DNA of 64,000 nucleotides, from positions 248,001 to 312,000 of the forward strand of contig FCOH02000006.1 in NCBI GenBank assembly GCA_001544595.2. Direction: 5' to 3'. This DNA is from Caballeronia peredens (GTDB lineage: Bacteria; Pseudomonadota; Gammaproteobacteria; Burkholderiales; Burkholderiaceae). Positions 43,194 to 53,771 of this stretch are shown piece after piece. The notes under the pieces were generated by a model. It was not told the origin of the DNA and did no database searches. It saw nothing but the letters and a program-made list of their open reading frames with translations. Numbering within the stretch: the stretch's first letter is position 1; every line of letters starts with the position of its first letter. The position numbers and the translations under genes were made by a program.

Positions 43194-44441
43194 ATGGAAC
43201 CGCTACGCATCGACGATCTTCCCGCCGCCATTCGCGCAGCCAAACGCGCACTGCGCGCCGCGTTGCCGAACTATTCGGAAGTGTTCCGGGAAGTCGAACG
43301 GGACATCGCGCAGCAGGCTGCGCGCATTGCCGATGAACGCGCCCGCGGCGACGCGGTGATTCCCGAAATGCGCTACGCCGACATCGCCGACGCACGCGTG
43401 GCGCAACCCATCGTCGATGCGATTCGCGAGCGCGGTGCATGCGTCGTGCGCGGCGTGTTCGCGCCGGAACGCGTCGCTGCATGGGATCGTCAGATCGCGG
43501 AATATGTCGAAACGAACCGGCTCGATGCAAAGCTCGCGAATCGCGCGGAGGACAAGTACTTCGGTACGCTCGCATCGAGCAAGCCGCAGATTTACGGCAT
43601 TTACTGGTCGAAGCCGCAAGTCGAGGCGCGTCAGTCCGAAGAACTGACCAAGACACGCGTCTTCCTCAACCGCCTCTGGAAAAGCCATAGCGAAGGCCGC
43701 GTGCATTTCGATCCGGAACACGTGCCCGTTTATGCGGACCGCTTGCGCCGTCGTCCGCCGGGTTCGGAGTCGCTCGGTCTGTCGGCGCATTGCGATGGCG
43801 GCTCGGTCGAACGCTGGCTCGACGATAACTTCCGGCGCGTCTATCGCCACGTCTTCAGCGGCGCATGGCGCGACTACGATCCGTTCGATGCCGCGTACCG
43901 TCCTGAAGTGCGCGAGATTCCCTCGCCCGCGGTGTGCTCGATGTTCCGCACGTTCCAGGGCTGGACCGCGCTCACGCCGCAAGGCCCGGGCGACGGCACG
44001 CTGCAACTCGTGCCGATTGCCAATGCGATGGTCTATGTCCTGCTGCGCGCATTGCAGGACGATGTCGCCGACGACGATCTCTGCGGCGCCATGCCCGGCC
44101 GCGCGCTCTCGATCAAACGGGAATTTCACGGCGTGCTGTTCGATGCACTTTCATCGATCCCTCACATGCAGGCGGGCGACGCCGTGTTCTGGCACAGCGA
44201 CGTCATTCACGCGGTGGAGGACGCGCATCGCGGCAAGGGTTATAGCAACGTGATGTATATCGCATCGGCGCCCGCGTGCGCGAAAAACACCGCGTATTTG
44301 CAGCGGCAATCGAAGAGCTTCATCGAAGGCGCGAGCCCGCCCGACTTCCCCGCCGATAATTTCGAAGTCGATTTCACCGGCCGCGCAACGGAGGACACGC
44401 TCACGCCGCTCGGACGTGAGCAGATGGGCATCACGCGATAA
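43194..44441 (+). CDS. DUF1479 family putative non-heme iron oxygenase
   Basis: A 415-residue protein of the DUF1479 (YbiU) family. A possible 2-His-1-carboxylate facial triad is seen: 'SAHCDGGS' gives H-x-D, and '[15 protein letters not shown]' a distal histidine with arginine. Relatives are treated as 2-oxoglutarate-dependent oxygenases of unknown substrate, often next to AraC regulators. The long upstream frame was trimmed to the ATG behind GGAGACAGC. It ends next to a strong palindromic terminator. Confidence 0.85.
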   Translation: MEPLRIDDLPAAIRAAKRALRAALPNYSEVFREVERDIAQQAARIADERARGDAVIPEMRYADIADARVAQPIVDAIRERGACVVRGVFAPERVAAWDRQIAEYVETNRLDAKLANRAEDKYFGTLASSKPQIYGIYWSKPQVEARQSEELTKTRVFLNRLWKSHSEGRVHFDPEHVPVYADRLRRRPPGSESLGLSAHCDGGSVERWLDDNFRRVYRHVFSGAWRDYDPFDAAYRPEVREIPSPAVCSMFRTFQGWTALTPQGPGDGTLQLVPIANAMVYVLLRALQDDVADDDLCGAMPGRALSIKREFHGVLFDALSSIPHMQAGDAVFWHSDVIHAVEDAHRGKGYSNVMYIASAPACAKNTAYLQRQSKSFIEGASPPDFPADNFEVDFTGRATEDTLTPLGREQMGITR

Positions 44442-44457
44442 TTGCAGATGCAATCAT
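44442..44457. repeat. TTGCA-type palindromic word beside the terminator
   Basis: TTGCAGATGCAATCAT directly follows the DUF1479 stop; the extended form ATTGCA-GA-TGCAAT has perfect 6-bp arms. Confidence 0.5.
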
Positions 44458-44462
44458 CGCGT

Positions 44463-44488
44463 AGCGCGGCCGGCATGCCGGCCGCGCT
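44463..44488. terminator. 26-bp perfect palindrome between convergent genes
   Basis: A perfect self-complementary sequence, AGCGCGGCCGGC-AT-GCCGGCCGCGCT in two halves, ends one base before the stop of the dehydrogenase gene. A short TTCATTCTT stretch follows on the right strand. It is the obvious bidirectional terminator of the two transcripts. Confidence 0.8.
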
Positions 44489-45526
44489 TCATTCTTCCAT
44501 AACGATCTGCACTTTCACGTCGGTCGGCACGCCGCTCGCCGCTTCCTCGAAGGCTTTGATGCCTTCCGCGAACGGGAACGTGCGCGAGATGAACGGTTTG
44601 ACATCGAGCCTGCCCGACGCAATCAGCTGAATCGCGCGCGGAAAGATATTGGCATAGCGAAACACCGACTCGATGCGCGCTTCCTTGATCTGCACGGCGA
44701 CGATATCGAGCGGAATCGAATGTTGCGGCATGCCGACGAGCACGAGGCAGCCGCCGGGACACAGCAGATCGACGATGCCGTCGAACGCCTTCTCGTTACC
44801 GCTCGCCTCGATCACGATGTTTGCGCCCCAGCCGTCCGTCAGTTCCCTGACGACATCCAGCGGGCGCTTCTCCCGGATATTCACGGCGGTCACGCCCTGC
44901 ACGCCGCCGATGAGATCGAGCTTCTCCTGAACGAGATCGCAGACGATCGCGCGGCTGCAACCGCCCGCGAGCGCGGCCAGCGCGCACATCATGCCGATGG
45001 TGCCCGCGCCGAGCACCACGGCGACGTCACCCGGCTTGATCGCGGCTTTCTTCGCGGCCTGCAGTCCGATCGACAACGGTTCGACGATCGCGCCTTCCGC
45101 GAAGCTCACGTTATCCGGCAGCTTATACGTGAACGCCGCCGGATGCACGACGAAGGGCGCGAGACAGCCGTGCACGGGCGGCGTCGCCCAGAAGCGCACT
45201 TTCGGATCGAGGTTATACAGGCCTTCGCGCGACGCGCGCGATTCCATGTCGGGCACACCCGGCTCCATGCACACGCGGTCGCCTGCCTTCAGATGCTTCA
45301 CGTCCTCGCCGACTTCGACGACCGTGCCCGACGCCTCGTGCCCCAGCACCATCGGCTCGTTGACGACGAACGGCCCGATACGGCCATGCTGATAGTAATG
45401 AATGTCGCTGCCGCAAATGCCCACCGTATGAATGCGGATGCGCACGTCACGCGGGCCCACGACCTGCGGCAGGCTGAACGGGCGCAAGCTGATGCGCTTT
45501 GCTTCCTCGAGAACCAGGGCTTCCAT
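44489..45526 (-). CDS. Xylitol/sorbitol-type zinc dehydrogenase
   Basis: A 345-residue medium-chain dehydrogenase. Catalytic zinc ligands are in '[13 protein letters not shown]' and 'GHEASG', the signature of the polyol dehydrogenase branch. The nucleotide-binding '[10 protein letters not shown]' follows. It oxidises a sugar alcohol to a ketose. Last gene of a six-gene leftward polyol operon, with a partner SDR resembling L-xylulose reductase. Xylitol or an arabinitol is a reasonable substrate guess. Confidence 0.92.
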   Translation of the reverse strand: MEALVLEEAKRISLRPFSLPQVVGPRDVRIRIHTVGICGSDIHYYQHGRIGPFVVNEPMVLGHEASGTVVEVGEDVKHLKAGDRVCMEPGVPDMESRASREGLYNLDPKVRFWATPPVHGCLAPFVVHPAAFTYKLPDNVSFAEGAIVEPLSIGLQAAKKAAIKPGDVAVVLGAGTIGMMCALAALAGGCSRAIVCDLVQEKLDLIGGVQGVTAVNIREKRPLDVVRELTDGWGANIVIEASGNEKAFDGIVDLLCPGGCLVLVGMPQHSIPLDIVAVQIKEARIESVFRYANIFPRAIQLIASGRLDVKPFISRTFPFAEGIKAFEEAASGVPTDVKVQIVMEE

Positions 45527-45559
45527 CGTCGTTCCTTTTTACGGGTAGAGGCGTGATAG

Positions 45560-45575
45560 TTGCGCTTGCAACCAT
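45560..45575. repeat. ATAGTTGC-type palindromic word before the polyol dehydrogenase
   Basis: TTGCGCTTGCAACCAT, preceded by ATAG, stands about 34 bp upstream of the dehydrogenase start in the 66-bp gap after the SDR gene. Confidence 0.5.
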
Positions 45576-45592
45576 TGTTCGATGAGTTTGAA

Positions 45593-46339
45593 TCAGCAGG
45601 CCTGGAAGCCGCCGTCGACCAGCAGGCTCACGCCGTTCACCATGCTCGAATCGTCGCTGAGCAGATAAGCGATCGTGCGCGCCACTTCCACCGGTTGCAC
45701 GAAGCGATCGAGCGGAATGCGCGCGAGCATCGGCCCGGACTTGGCGGGATCGCTCCAGGCGCGCTCGCCCATCGGCGTCATGGTGACGGTCGGGAGCACG
45801 GCGTTTGCGCGGATGCCGTGCGGCCCGAGCTCGGTCGCCATGACGCGGGTCATCGCATCGAGTCCGCCTTTGGATGCGCAATAGGCGGCGTGCAACGCGA
45901 AGCCCACGTTCGCCGACAGGCTCGACACGTTGACGATCGAGCCGCCCACGCCGCGCGCGATCATGCTCTTTGCGCACTCCTGCGCGACGATCATCGCCGC
46001 GCGCAGGTTCACGTTCATGGTCAGGTCGAAGGACTCGACGGTCGTCTCCAGAAACGGCTGCAACTCGGCGAGACCCGCGTTGTTCACGAGCAGATCGACC
46101 GGCTGCACCGAACGTGCCGCGTCGCGCGCGGCATGGGCGTCGGCGAGATCGACTGCGATGGTCTCGCAACCCGTCTCCTGCTTCAGTGCATCGAGATCGG
46201 CGGCGCTGCGGCTCAACGCGATGACGCGCGCGCCGCGCTCGATCAGCAAATGCACGGTCGCATGCCCGATGCCCTTGCCCGCGCCCGTGACGAGCACGGT
46301 CTTGCCCGCGAATTCGCGGTTTCTGTCGATGGTCGTCAT
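45593..46339 (-). CDS. L-xylulose reductase-like short-chain dehydrogenase
   Basis: A 248-residue SDR. Cofactor motif 'TGAGKGIG' at about 19-26, 'PVDLLVNNAG' and catalytic 'YCASK'. It resembles the mammalian L-xylulose reductase unusually well: 'LVTGAGKGIG', 'QPFLE', 'VNLRA', 'ELGPHGIRANAV', 'MTPMGERAWSDP' and a terminal 'GGFQAC' where the human protein has 'GGFWAC'. It interconverts L-xylulose and xylitol, or a related pentulose and pentitol. It is 11 bp after the SorC regulator gene. Confidence 0.9.
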   Translation of the reverse strand: MTTIDRNREFAGKTVLVTGAGKGIGHATVHLLIERGARVIALSRSAADLDALKQETGCETIAVDLADAHAARDAARSVQPVDLLVNNAGLAELQPFLETTVESFDLTMNVNLRAAMIVAQECAKSMIARGVGGSIVNVSSLSANVGFALHAAYCASKGGLDAMTRVMATELGPHGIRANAVLPTVTMTPMGERAWSDPAKSGPMLARIPLDRFVQPVEVARTIAYLLSDDSSMVNGVSLLVDGGFQAC

Positions 46340-46349
46340 GATGTCGTCT

Positions 46350-47330
46350 TCAGGGCTCGCTGCAGAGACGGCGCGCGGTATCCTCGTCGGTCACGAGCAC
46401 GGACGGATAGCGCCCGCGCAGCGCCGCGCGCGTCACATGAAACTTCTTCTTGCCGCCGCTCACGAGAACCACGCGTTTGATCTTGCGCAGGTCGTCGAGC
46501 GTGATGGCGACGGTGCGCCGGTTCAGCGGATGATCGATCAGCTCGCCGTCTTCATCCATGAAATGACCGAGCATGTCGCCGACCGCGCCGGCCTTCTCCA
46601 GCGTGCGCAGTTGCTCGGGATTGTCGATGCCGTAGGTCACGACGAGCGATTCCGTCAGATCGCCGCACGTGAGCAGCGCGAGATCGGCGTTGCGCGCGAG
46701 TTCGTAAGTCTCGCGCACGGTCTCTTCCTGCAGGATCACGTCGCGCGCCTTCTGGCTGCTCACGTAGATCGGCGCCGCAAACAGATAACCGTCCGCGCGA
46801 CAGATGTTGGCGAAGTCCGACACGATATCGAACGTATTGATGCTCGGGCAATGCGACAGCCCGCCCTGCAGCGACACCGCCGACACCGCGCCGTAAGTGC
46901 GCTGCGGCATCGCGCGCAGCACCGAGCGAATCGTGCGGCCCCAGCCGAGACCGATAGTCTGGCCCGCAACGATCTGCTTCGCGAAGTACGCAGCCGCGCC
47001 GATGCCGAGCGCCGCGTTGTTCGCTTCGGTATTCGCGCCGGTCGGCACGACGACCGCGCATTCGAGCCCGAAGCGCTTCGCCAGCGCTTCTTCCAGCGCC
47101 ACGCACGGAGCGATCTTGCTGTTGATCGTGATCTGCACGAGACCCGACTCGCGGCTCGCGGCGAGCAGCCGGTTCACGCGCACGCGATTGCTGCCGATGC
47201 GCTGCGCGATCTCCTGCTGCGTCAGATTGCCGACGTAGTAGTGCCACGCGACACGCGCCTGCAGTTCTTCTTCCGAGTCGATGGCATCGTCCGCTTCTGC
47301 GAGGGCGATGGGCGGTGCGCTCTTGCTCAT
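46350..47330 (-). CDS. SorC-family sugar-responsive regulator
   Basis: A 326-residue protein with an N-terminal helix-turn-helix ('LTQQEIAQRIGSNRVRVNRLL' in part, about 38-58) and a SorC sugar-phosphate-binding domain ('GLGWGRTIRSVL', 'VSGGKKKFHVTRAAL'). It senses a phosphorylated or free sugar from the operon's substrate. Unusually it lies in the middle of the operon, between permease and dehydrogenase genes. Candidate operators with TTGTAA halves lie at 50642-50666. Confidence 0.92.
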   Translation of the reverse strand: MSKSAPPIALAEADDAIDSEEELQARVAWHYYVGNLTQQEIAQRIGSNRVRVNRLLAASRESGLVQITINSKIAPCVALEEALAKRFGLECAVVVPTGANTEANNAALGIGAAAYFAKQIVAGQTIGLGWGRTIRSVLRAMPQRTYGAVSAVSLQGGLSHCPSINTFDIVSDFANICRADGYLFAAPIYVSSQKARDVILQEETVRETYELARNADLALLTCGDLTESLVVTYGIDNPEQLRTLEKAGAVGDMLGHFMDEDGELIDHPLNRRTVAITLDDLRKIKRVVLVSGGKKKFHVTRAALRGRYPSVLVTDEDTARRLCSEP

Positions 47331-47364
47331 GTTGTCCCAGTGTTCAGTGAAAGGCGCCGCGATT

Positions 47365-48246
47365 TTATTTCACCGCGCCCATCGTCAGGCCTTGCACCAG
47401 TCGGCCCGAAACGAGCAACGCGAAGATCACCATCGGTAGCACGATCAGCGTGCCCGTCGCCATGATTTCGCCCCACGGCAACTCGTAGCCGCTCATGTAG
47501 CTCGTCGCCGCAACGGGCGATGTGATCGCGTCGCTGCGCGTCAGCACGAGCGCATAGAGCAGATCGTTCCACGAGAAGATGAACGCGAAGATCGCCGAGA
47601 CGACAATGCCCGGCATCGCGAGCGGCAGATTGATGCGCCAGAACACGCGCCACGGCGACGCGCCGTCGAGGCGCGCGGCTTCGTCGAGCTCCACCGGAAT
47701 ATTGCGGAACTGATCGGTGCAAATCCATACGACGATCGGCAGCGAGAACGTCAGATAGAGCAGGATCAGCACGATATGCGTATCGACGAGTTCGAGCTTC
47801 GTCGCGATCAGGAAGAACGGCACCGCGAGCACTACCGGACTCACCATGCGGTTCGAGATGAACCAGAACCACAAGTCTTCCTTGCCGCGAAATTCGTAGC
47901 GCGCGAGCGCGTAGGCCGCGGGCGTGCCGAGCAGGATCGCGAGCACGGTCGTACTGCTCGCGATGATCAGCGAGTTGAGCAGGCTGCCCGCCACATCGTG
48001 TTCGAAGAGCGCCGCCGAATAGTGATGGAACGTCGGGGAGAAAAGCCATTTCGGCGGATACGCGAGCGCGTCGGCCTGGCTTTTCAGGCTCGTCGTGACC
48101 ATCCAGTAGAACGGAAATACCGACGACATGAATACGACGACGAGGCCCAGAAAATGCCATACCGTCGCGCGCTTGCGGGCCGCGCGCGCGCGCTTCGCAC
48201 GTTGCGTGATGCCGCCGTTTGCGGATTGCAGAGCCTGTGAACTCAC
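47365..48246 (-). CDS. Polyol ABC importer, permease (MalG type)
   Basis: A 293-residue membrane protein with six spans. The EAA loop '[24 protein letters not shown]' in part sits at about 195-218. The start is GTG: GGGAGG stands ahead of it and it overlaps the upstream stop in a GTGA. The much longer open frame to 48975 is read-through over the upstream gene and was rejected. Confidence 0.93.
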   Translation of the reverse strand: MSSQALQSANGGITQRAKRARAARKRATVWHFLGLVVVFMSSVFPFYWMVTTSLKSQADALAYPPKWLFSPTFHHYSAALFEHDVAGSLLNSLIIASSTTVLAILLGTPAAYALARYEFRGKEDLWFWFISNRMVSPVVLAVPFFLIATKLELVDTHIVLILLYLTFSLPIVVWICTDQFRNIPVELDEAARLDGASPWRVFWRINLPLAMPGIVVSAIFAFIFSWNDLLYALVLTRSDAITSPVAATSYMSGYELPWGEIMATGTLIVLPMVIFALLVSGRLVQGLTMGAVK

Positions 48247-49172
48247 GCGGCCTCCCGATAGACGAAGCGGATATAAAGACGCGACAGCACAATTGTCAGA
48301 ATGAGCAGGATGATGGCCTGCGCCGACGCCATGCCCTGATCGAAGAGACGAAAGCCCACGCGCTGGATATAGACGCTGATGAATTCCGTGGCCGCGCCGG
48401 GGCCGCCGCGCGTCATCGTGAAGACGGCGTCGAACATCTTGAGCATGTCGGCGGAACGAAGAATGAGGATGGCCGTGAGACCCGGCAGCAAGTAAGGCCG
48501 CTGCAGATGCCACAGTATCATGCTCCACTTCGGCGTTTCGAGGCGCGCGGCTTCCTCTGCCTCTTTCGGCACCATCGAAAGGCCTGCAAGCAGAATCAGC
48601 GCGCAGAACGGCGTCCATTGCCAGATATCCATGATCATCACGGAGACGAATGCGAGCGTCGGGTCCGCGAGCCAGTCTTGCGGCGGAATGCCCAGCAAGC
48701 CCGTCAGATAATTCGCCACGCCGAACTGCCGGTTGAAGATGAGACGCCCGATCAGCCCGACGACCGCATACGTGGTCGCCATCGGAATGACGAGGCTCAC
48801 GCGCGCGGCCGCACGCATCCACGGCAATTCCGTCCGATGAAGCAGCAGCGCGGCGAACAGCCCGAGCGCGACTTCGATCGGCAGCGTGACGCACAGGAAC
48901 AGCGCCGTGCGCCCGAGCGCGCCCCAGAAGCTCGGATCGGTGAGCGTCGCGATGTAGTTGTCGACGCCCACCCACGGTGTGCCCGAGCCGAGGTCCGCGA
49001 GCTTGTACTGATGAAACGAGTTATAGAGCGCGAGCAGCAGCGGATAGACGCCGATGATCGCGAGCGCGGCGATCGCGGGAATCAGGAACCAGAAGGCGGG
49101 CGAACGCGGCACGATGCCAAAGTAGCGCGCGGACTTGCGCGGTCTTCGCGCGTGCGTTGCTGTCGATGCCAT
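48243..49172 (-). CDS. Polyol ABC importer, permease (MalF type)
   Basis: A 309-residue membrane protein with six spans and the EAA-like loop '[18 protein letters not shown]'. It pairs with the MalG-type permease to form the importer channel. It follows the binding-protein gene by 28 bp and overlaps the next gene by four bases. Confidence 0.93.
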   Translation of the reverse strand: MASTATHARRPRKSARYFGIVPRSPAFWFLIPAIAALAIIGVYPLLLALYNSFHQYKLADLGSGTPWVGVDNYIATLTDPSFWGALGRTALFLCVTLPIEVALGLFAALLLHRTELPWMRAAARVSLVIPMATTYAVVGLIGRLIFNRQFGVANYLTGLLGIPPQDWLADPTLAFVSVMIMDIWQWTPFCALILLAGLSMVPKEAEEAARLETPKWSMILWHLQRPYLLPGLTAILILRSADMLKMFDAVFTMTRGGPGAATEFISVYIQRVGFRLFDQGMASAQAIILLILTIVLSRLYIRFVYREAA

Positions 49173-49200
49173 TCGATCGCCTCCGGTTCCTTGAACGTGG

Positions 49201-50571
49201 TTACTTCAGCAGAGGCTTCTTGCCGTCGTAATAGCCCGCTTTCTTCAGGATGTCTTCGGTCTTCTGCCCGATGGTCTGCGCGCCCTCCTTCACCGTCACC
49301 TGGCCGAGCATCATCTTGCTGCCCCATTCGCCGATGACTTCCGACACCGCCGGCCATTCGGGGAAGCGCGGACGATAATCAGGCACGCCGCCCTGCCACG
49401 ATTCGACCATCGGCTTCACGAACGGATACTTGTCCTGCACGGCCTTGTCCTGATAGATGGCCATGCGCGCCGGCACGCCGCCCGCTTCGAGATAAGGCTT
49501 CGCCATTGCTTCGGACGTGATCCACTGGATGAAGAGCCACGACGCCGCCTGCTTCTTCGCGTTCGACTTCGCGTTCACCGCGAGCGAAAAGCCACCGAGC
49601 GCGGGCTTGAGGCCCGCCGGGCCTTTCGGCTCGGTCGTGATCGCGAGGCAGTTGCCGATCTTCGATTTGCTCGGATCGGTGAGCGTCGGATAGAACGCGG
49701 ACCATTCGGTGATCATCGCGACCTGGCCTTGCGCGAGTGCATTCACTGCTTCCGCGTGATCGAAATCGACGATGCCCGGCGGCATGTACTTCATCAGCTT
49801 CTGCCGGTATTCGAGGCCCGCCTGCGACTGCGGCGACATCAGGTTCGACTTGAACTTCGCATCGAGCAGCGAGCCGCCGTTCGGCCACAACACGCGCATG
49901 AAGCTGTCCGCCGATTGCGTCTCGCCACGCCGCGATTGCAGCGCGAACGCGAACTTGTCGCCCTTCGTGAGCTTCGGCGCGTAGGTGTTGAGAAGCTCGT
50001 CCCAGGTCTTCGGCGGCTCGTCGAAGCCCGCGTCCTTCAACATGCACTTGTTGTAGAACATCAGGCCCGAGTAGTTATCGAACGGCAGACCATACGCGAC
50101 CTTGTCCCAGGTGCCGAATGAATCGAGCAGGATCGGGAAGAAGCCTGGCAGATTGAGATTCGGGTCCGCGAGTTTGGGGTCGTCGGTGAATTTCTTGATC
50201 GGCACGAGCCACTTGTTGCTCGCGAATTCACCGATCCACACGACGTCCACGAGCACGATATCCTGATCGCCGCCGCCCACGAAATTGAGCACTTCCTTCT
50301 CGCGCGTGTTCTCGTAGGGGATCACTTCCCAGCGCACCTTGATGCCCGTTTCCTTCTCGAACTGCGGTATCAGTTGCTGCGCGGCCTTGTAGCCGGGACG
50401 ATCGAGAAAGATGGCCTTGATGGTGGTGCCCGAATAGGGCTGCGCGGCTTCCTTCAGAGTCCAGGCTTGCGCGTTCGATGCAGCGAACGCCGCGCTCGCC
50501 GCCAATAGCGCGACTGCCGCGACGTGTTTGATCGGGCCGAGTTGCCTGGCCGGGATGAAGCGCTTCTTCAT
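49201..50571 (-). CDS. Polyol ABC importer, substrate-binding protein
   Basis: A 456-residue family 1 solute-binding protein. The signal peptide, with its hydrophobic core '[15 protein letters not shown]', ends near 'SNAQA' at residues 32-36. Mature motifs such as '[21 protein letters not shown]' (in part) and '[14 protein letters not shown]' fit sugar and polyol binders of the MalE/SmoE type. First gene of the leftward operon. The ATPase is encoded divergently. Confidence 0.92.
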   Translation of the reverse strand: MKKRFIPARQLGPIKHVAAVALLAASAAFAASNAQAWTLKEAAQPYSGTTIKAIFLDRPGYKAAQQLIPQFEKETGIKVRWEVIPYENTREKEVLNFVGGGDQDIVLVDVVWIGEFASNKWLVPIKKFTDDPKLADPNLNLPGFFPILLDSFGTWDKVAYGLPFDNYSGLMFYNKCMLKDAGFDEPPKTWDELLNTYAPKLTKGDKFAFALQSRRGETQSADSFMRVLWPNGGSLLDAKFKSNLMSPQSQAGLEYRQKLMKYMPPGIVDFDHAEAVNALAQGQVAMITEWSAFYPTLTDPSKSKIGNCLAITTEPKGPAGLKPALGGFSLAVNAKSNAKKQAASWLFIQWITSEAMAKPYLEAGGVPARMAIYQDKAVQDKYPFVKPMVESWQGGVPDYRPRFPEWPAVSEVIGEWGSKMMLGQVTVKEGAQTIGQKTEDILKKAGYYDGKKPLLK

Positions 50572-50641
50572 GCCTGTCTCCTTGGTTTTTATCGAGCGGG
50601 TCTGGCTTGCGGATTCGTCTGTCTCGTGCTTCGCGTTTCAC

Positions 50642-50666
50642 TTGTAATTTCGGTTTTACAATTGTA
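50642..50666. promoter_or_regulatory. Candidate SorC operators in the divergent polyol promoter
   Basis: TTGTAA at 50642-50647 and TTACAA at 50656-50661 form an interrupted palindrome, and TACAATTGTA at 50657-50666 is a perfect one overlapping it. The area is AT-rich and lies between the binding-protein and ATPase genes, so both arms could be controlled here. Confidence 0.6.
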
Positions 50667-50750
50667 TATTTTGGCCCGAACGGGTTGTCAAGAACAAAAT
50701 CAACGATGCATCCGATGCTGCGCTGCCGCAGCAGCACACAGGAGACACGT

Positions 50751-51872
<1,122 letters not shown>

Positions 51873-51926
51873 CGATGTAGCGCGAGGTCGACGTCAAGTT
51901 CACGCGGAACATGCCGTAAACGAAGA

Positions 51927-51947
51927 CAGGCGCCGGGTTGGCGCCTG
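51927..51947 (+). terminator. Hairpin after the polyol ATPase gene
   Basis: CAGGCGCC and GGCGCCTG form a perfect 8-bp stem with a 5-nt loop, 55 bp after the stop. No T-run follows, so termination is only probable. Confidence 0.45.
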
Positions 51948-51992
51948 CGGCCGCCCAGGCGCCGCCTTCTTCGTCCGCTTCCCGTGAACCCC

Positions 51993-52283
51993 ATGGCTTT
52001 TCGCATTCGCCCGCTTGCGGCCGGAGCCGCCGTGCTCATGCTCGCGCTCGTGACCGGCCCCGCGCCCCAGACACTCGCCGCGACCGGCAGCGCCGAGCTG
52101 CCCGTCACGCTGACCATCTACGACATCTGCACGCTCGACACCAATTCGCGTCAACCGGCCGTCGCGTGTTCGGCCGGCGGGCAGTACCGCATCCTCACCG
52201 GCGAGTATTTCGCGAGCTTCCGCGTCGCGGACATCCGGCAGAGTCGCGGCGGCAACGCCTCGGTCGTCGAAATCGCGTTCTGA
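51993..52283 (+). CDS. Small exported SCPU-like protein at the head of the csu cluster
   Basis: A 96-residue protein (99 from a GTG nine bases earlier). A signal peptide ends near 'QTLAATG'. The mature part, about 65 residues, contains 'LPVTLTIYDIC', two further cysteines' worth of spacing to 'VACSAGG', and a last strand 'ASVVEIAF'. It resembles a shortened spore-coat-U-like pilin subunit and is placed where csu operons carry minor pilins. Too short for a full SCPU domain. It could be a minor subunit, an assembly starter or a remnant. Confidence 0.65.
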   Translation: MAFRIRPLAAGAAVLMLALVTGPAPQTLAATGSAELPVTLTIYDICTLDTNSRQPAVACSAGGQYRILTGEYFASFRVADIRQSRGGNASVVEIAF

Positions 52284-52307
52284 AACCGCCGTTGCACTGG
52301 CCGATCC

Positions 52308-52335
52308 GTTACATCACATTGTTACAATCGGTTAC
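52308..52335. promoter_or_regulatory. GTTAC repeats upstream of the major pilin gene
   Basis: GTTACA at 52308, GTTACA at 52321 and GTTACG at 52331 lie in the same direction in the 165-bp gap before csuA/B. The middle copy is part of the palindrome ATTGTTACAAT. Direct repeats near 10 bp apart are typical of response-regulator binding. Confidence 0.5.
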
Positions 52336-52448
52336 GTCTCTTGTCTGAGGAATGAACAAGAATGAAAGCGTCCACCGAGGCGCCAACCTGCTGAACGAGC
52401 CTGCGCAAACGTTGGCGACGGACACTTCCAATAAAAAAGAGGTGAAGA

Positions 52449-52958
52449 ATGCGTCGTCGATCGATTGCGGTTTCGTTCATTTCGCTCGCGCTGGCCACGG
52501 GACCGCTCGTTCCGCTCGAAGCCAGCGCCGCCACGCGAACCACCACCTTCACGGTTTCCCTCACGCTGCAGAACGATTGCCAGATCGCAGCCAATCCGCT
52601 GAATTTCGGCAATTCGGGCGTCATTGCGGCGAACATCGACCAGACGACGACGCTCTCCGTCACCTGCTCGAACGGCGCGGCCTATAACGTCGGGCTCGAC
52701 GCGGGCTCGGTCACCGGCTCGACCATCACCAGCCGTCTGCTCGCGGGCACCGGCACGCCCACGCCGACAGTCGGCTATCAGCTCTATCGCGATTCCGCGC
52801 GCACGCTCGTCTGGGGCCAGACGGTCGGCACGGACACGCTGTCGGGCACCGGCAACGGCGCCGCGCAGACGCTGACGGTCTACGGCCGCGTCGCGCCGCA
52901 GACGACGCCCGCAGCCGGCACCTACTCGTCGACCGTCACCGCGACCATCACGTTCTAG
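52449..52958 (+). CDS. csuA/B: Csu-type major pilin, spore coat protein U domain
   Basis: A 169-residue exported protein. Signal peptide to about residue 28 ('LEASAAT'). One SCPU domain: 'FTVSLTLQNDCQIAANPLNFG', split by the disulfide cysteine, a second cysteine in 'LSVTCSNGA', and the closing 'YSSTVTATITF' strand used in donor-strand exchange. It forms the shaft of an archaic chaperone-usher pilus used in biofilm formation. GAGGTGAAG precedes the ATG. Confidence 0.9.
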   Translation: MRRRSIAVSFISLALATGPLVPLEASAATRTTTFTVSLTLQNDCQIAANPLNFGNSGVIAANIDQTTTLSVTCSNGAAYNVGLDAGSVTGSTITSRLLAGTGTPTPTVGYQLYRDSARTLVWGQTVGTDTLSGTGNGAAQTLTVYGRVAPQTTPAAGTYSSTVTATITF

Positions 52959-52960
52959 GC

Positions 52961-53764
52961 ATGCGCGATCCGCAGTTTGACCGGGCCGCGCGGCGGCCCG
53001 GAAGGCGCACTGTCGCCCGCGTTTTCGCCGCGCTGACATGCTGCACGATCACCGGCGCCGCATGGGCGGCGGCGCTGCAGGTGTCGCCGATCCGGCTCGA
53101 CCTCTCCGCCGACAAGCCCGCCGCCGCGCTCACGCTGCACAACGACGGCTCCGCGCCGCTCAACGCGCAGGTGCGCGTGTTCGCGTGGACGCAATCGCTC
53201 GATGAAGATCATCTGAAGCGCACGCAGGCGATCGTCGCGAGTCCGCCGATCGTGCGCATCGCGCCGAACGGCGATCAGACCGTCCGTATCCTGCGCGTGG
53301 GCAACGCGCCGCTCGCGCGCGAGGAAACGTATCGGCTGCTGATCGACGAGATTCCCAACGGGCAAAGCGCATCGGCGACCGGCGTGCGCATGCAGTTGCG
53401 CTATTCGGTGCCGGTGTTCGCGGGCGTCGCCGACGAACGGGCGCCGCCGCTCGCGCTGACGCTGGAACGCAAGGACGCGCAGGCGGGCGCGCCGCTGATG
53501 CTGCGCGCGGCCAACAACACCGATCTGCACGCGCAACTGAGCCGCGTGCGTCTGGAATGGCCCGATGGCCAGTCGACGCAGCTTTCCGCCGGCCTGCTCG
53601 GCTACGCGCTGCCCCGCGCGGCGCGCCGCTGGCCGGTGTCGGGCGCGCCGGCGAACGCCACATCGGCGACGGTGCATGCGCTCGTCAACGGCGAGCCGGT
53701 GACAGCGCGCGTGATTATCGTCGAGCCGGCGCGCGGGTCCGAATCCGCGCCGCCCGGTCGCTGA
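52961..53764 (+). CDS. csuC: Csu-type periplasmic pilus chaperone
   Basis: A 267-residue protein with a basic leader and signal peptide ending 'AWAAAL'. The PapD-like fold shows 'LQVSPIRLDLSADKPAAALTL' in part and 'APNGDQTVRILRVG', the G1 strand region. It caps pilin subunits and hands them to the usher. Start lies two bases after the pilin stop. Confidence 0.9.
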   Translation: MRDPQFDRAARRPGRRTVARVFAALTCCTITGAAWAAALQVSPIRLDLSADKPAAALTLHNDGSAPLNAQVRVFAWTQSLDEDHLKRTQAIVASPPIVRIAPNGDQTVRILRVGNAPLAREETYRLLIDEIPNGQSASATGVRMQLRYSVPVFAGVADERAPPLALTLERKDAQAGAPLMLRAANNTDLHAQLSRVRLEWPDGQSTQLSAGLLGYALPRAARRWPVSGAPANATSATVHALVNGEPVTARVIIVEPARGSESAPPGR

Positions 53765-53771
53765 GCCGTGG

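Noticed and set aside
47365-48975. 536-residue version of the MalG-type permease
   Set aside because: The extra N-terminal part reads the upstream permease gene in another frame; the GTG start overlapping its stop gives a normal 293-residue protein.
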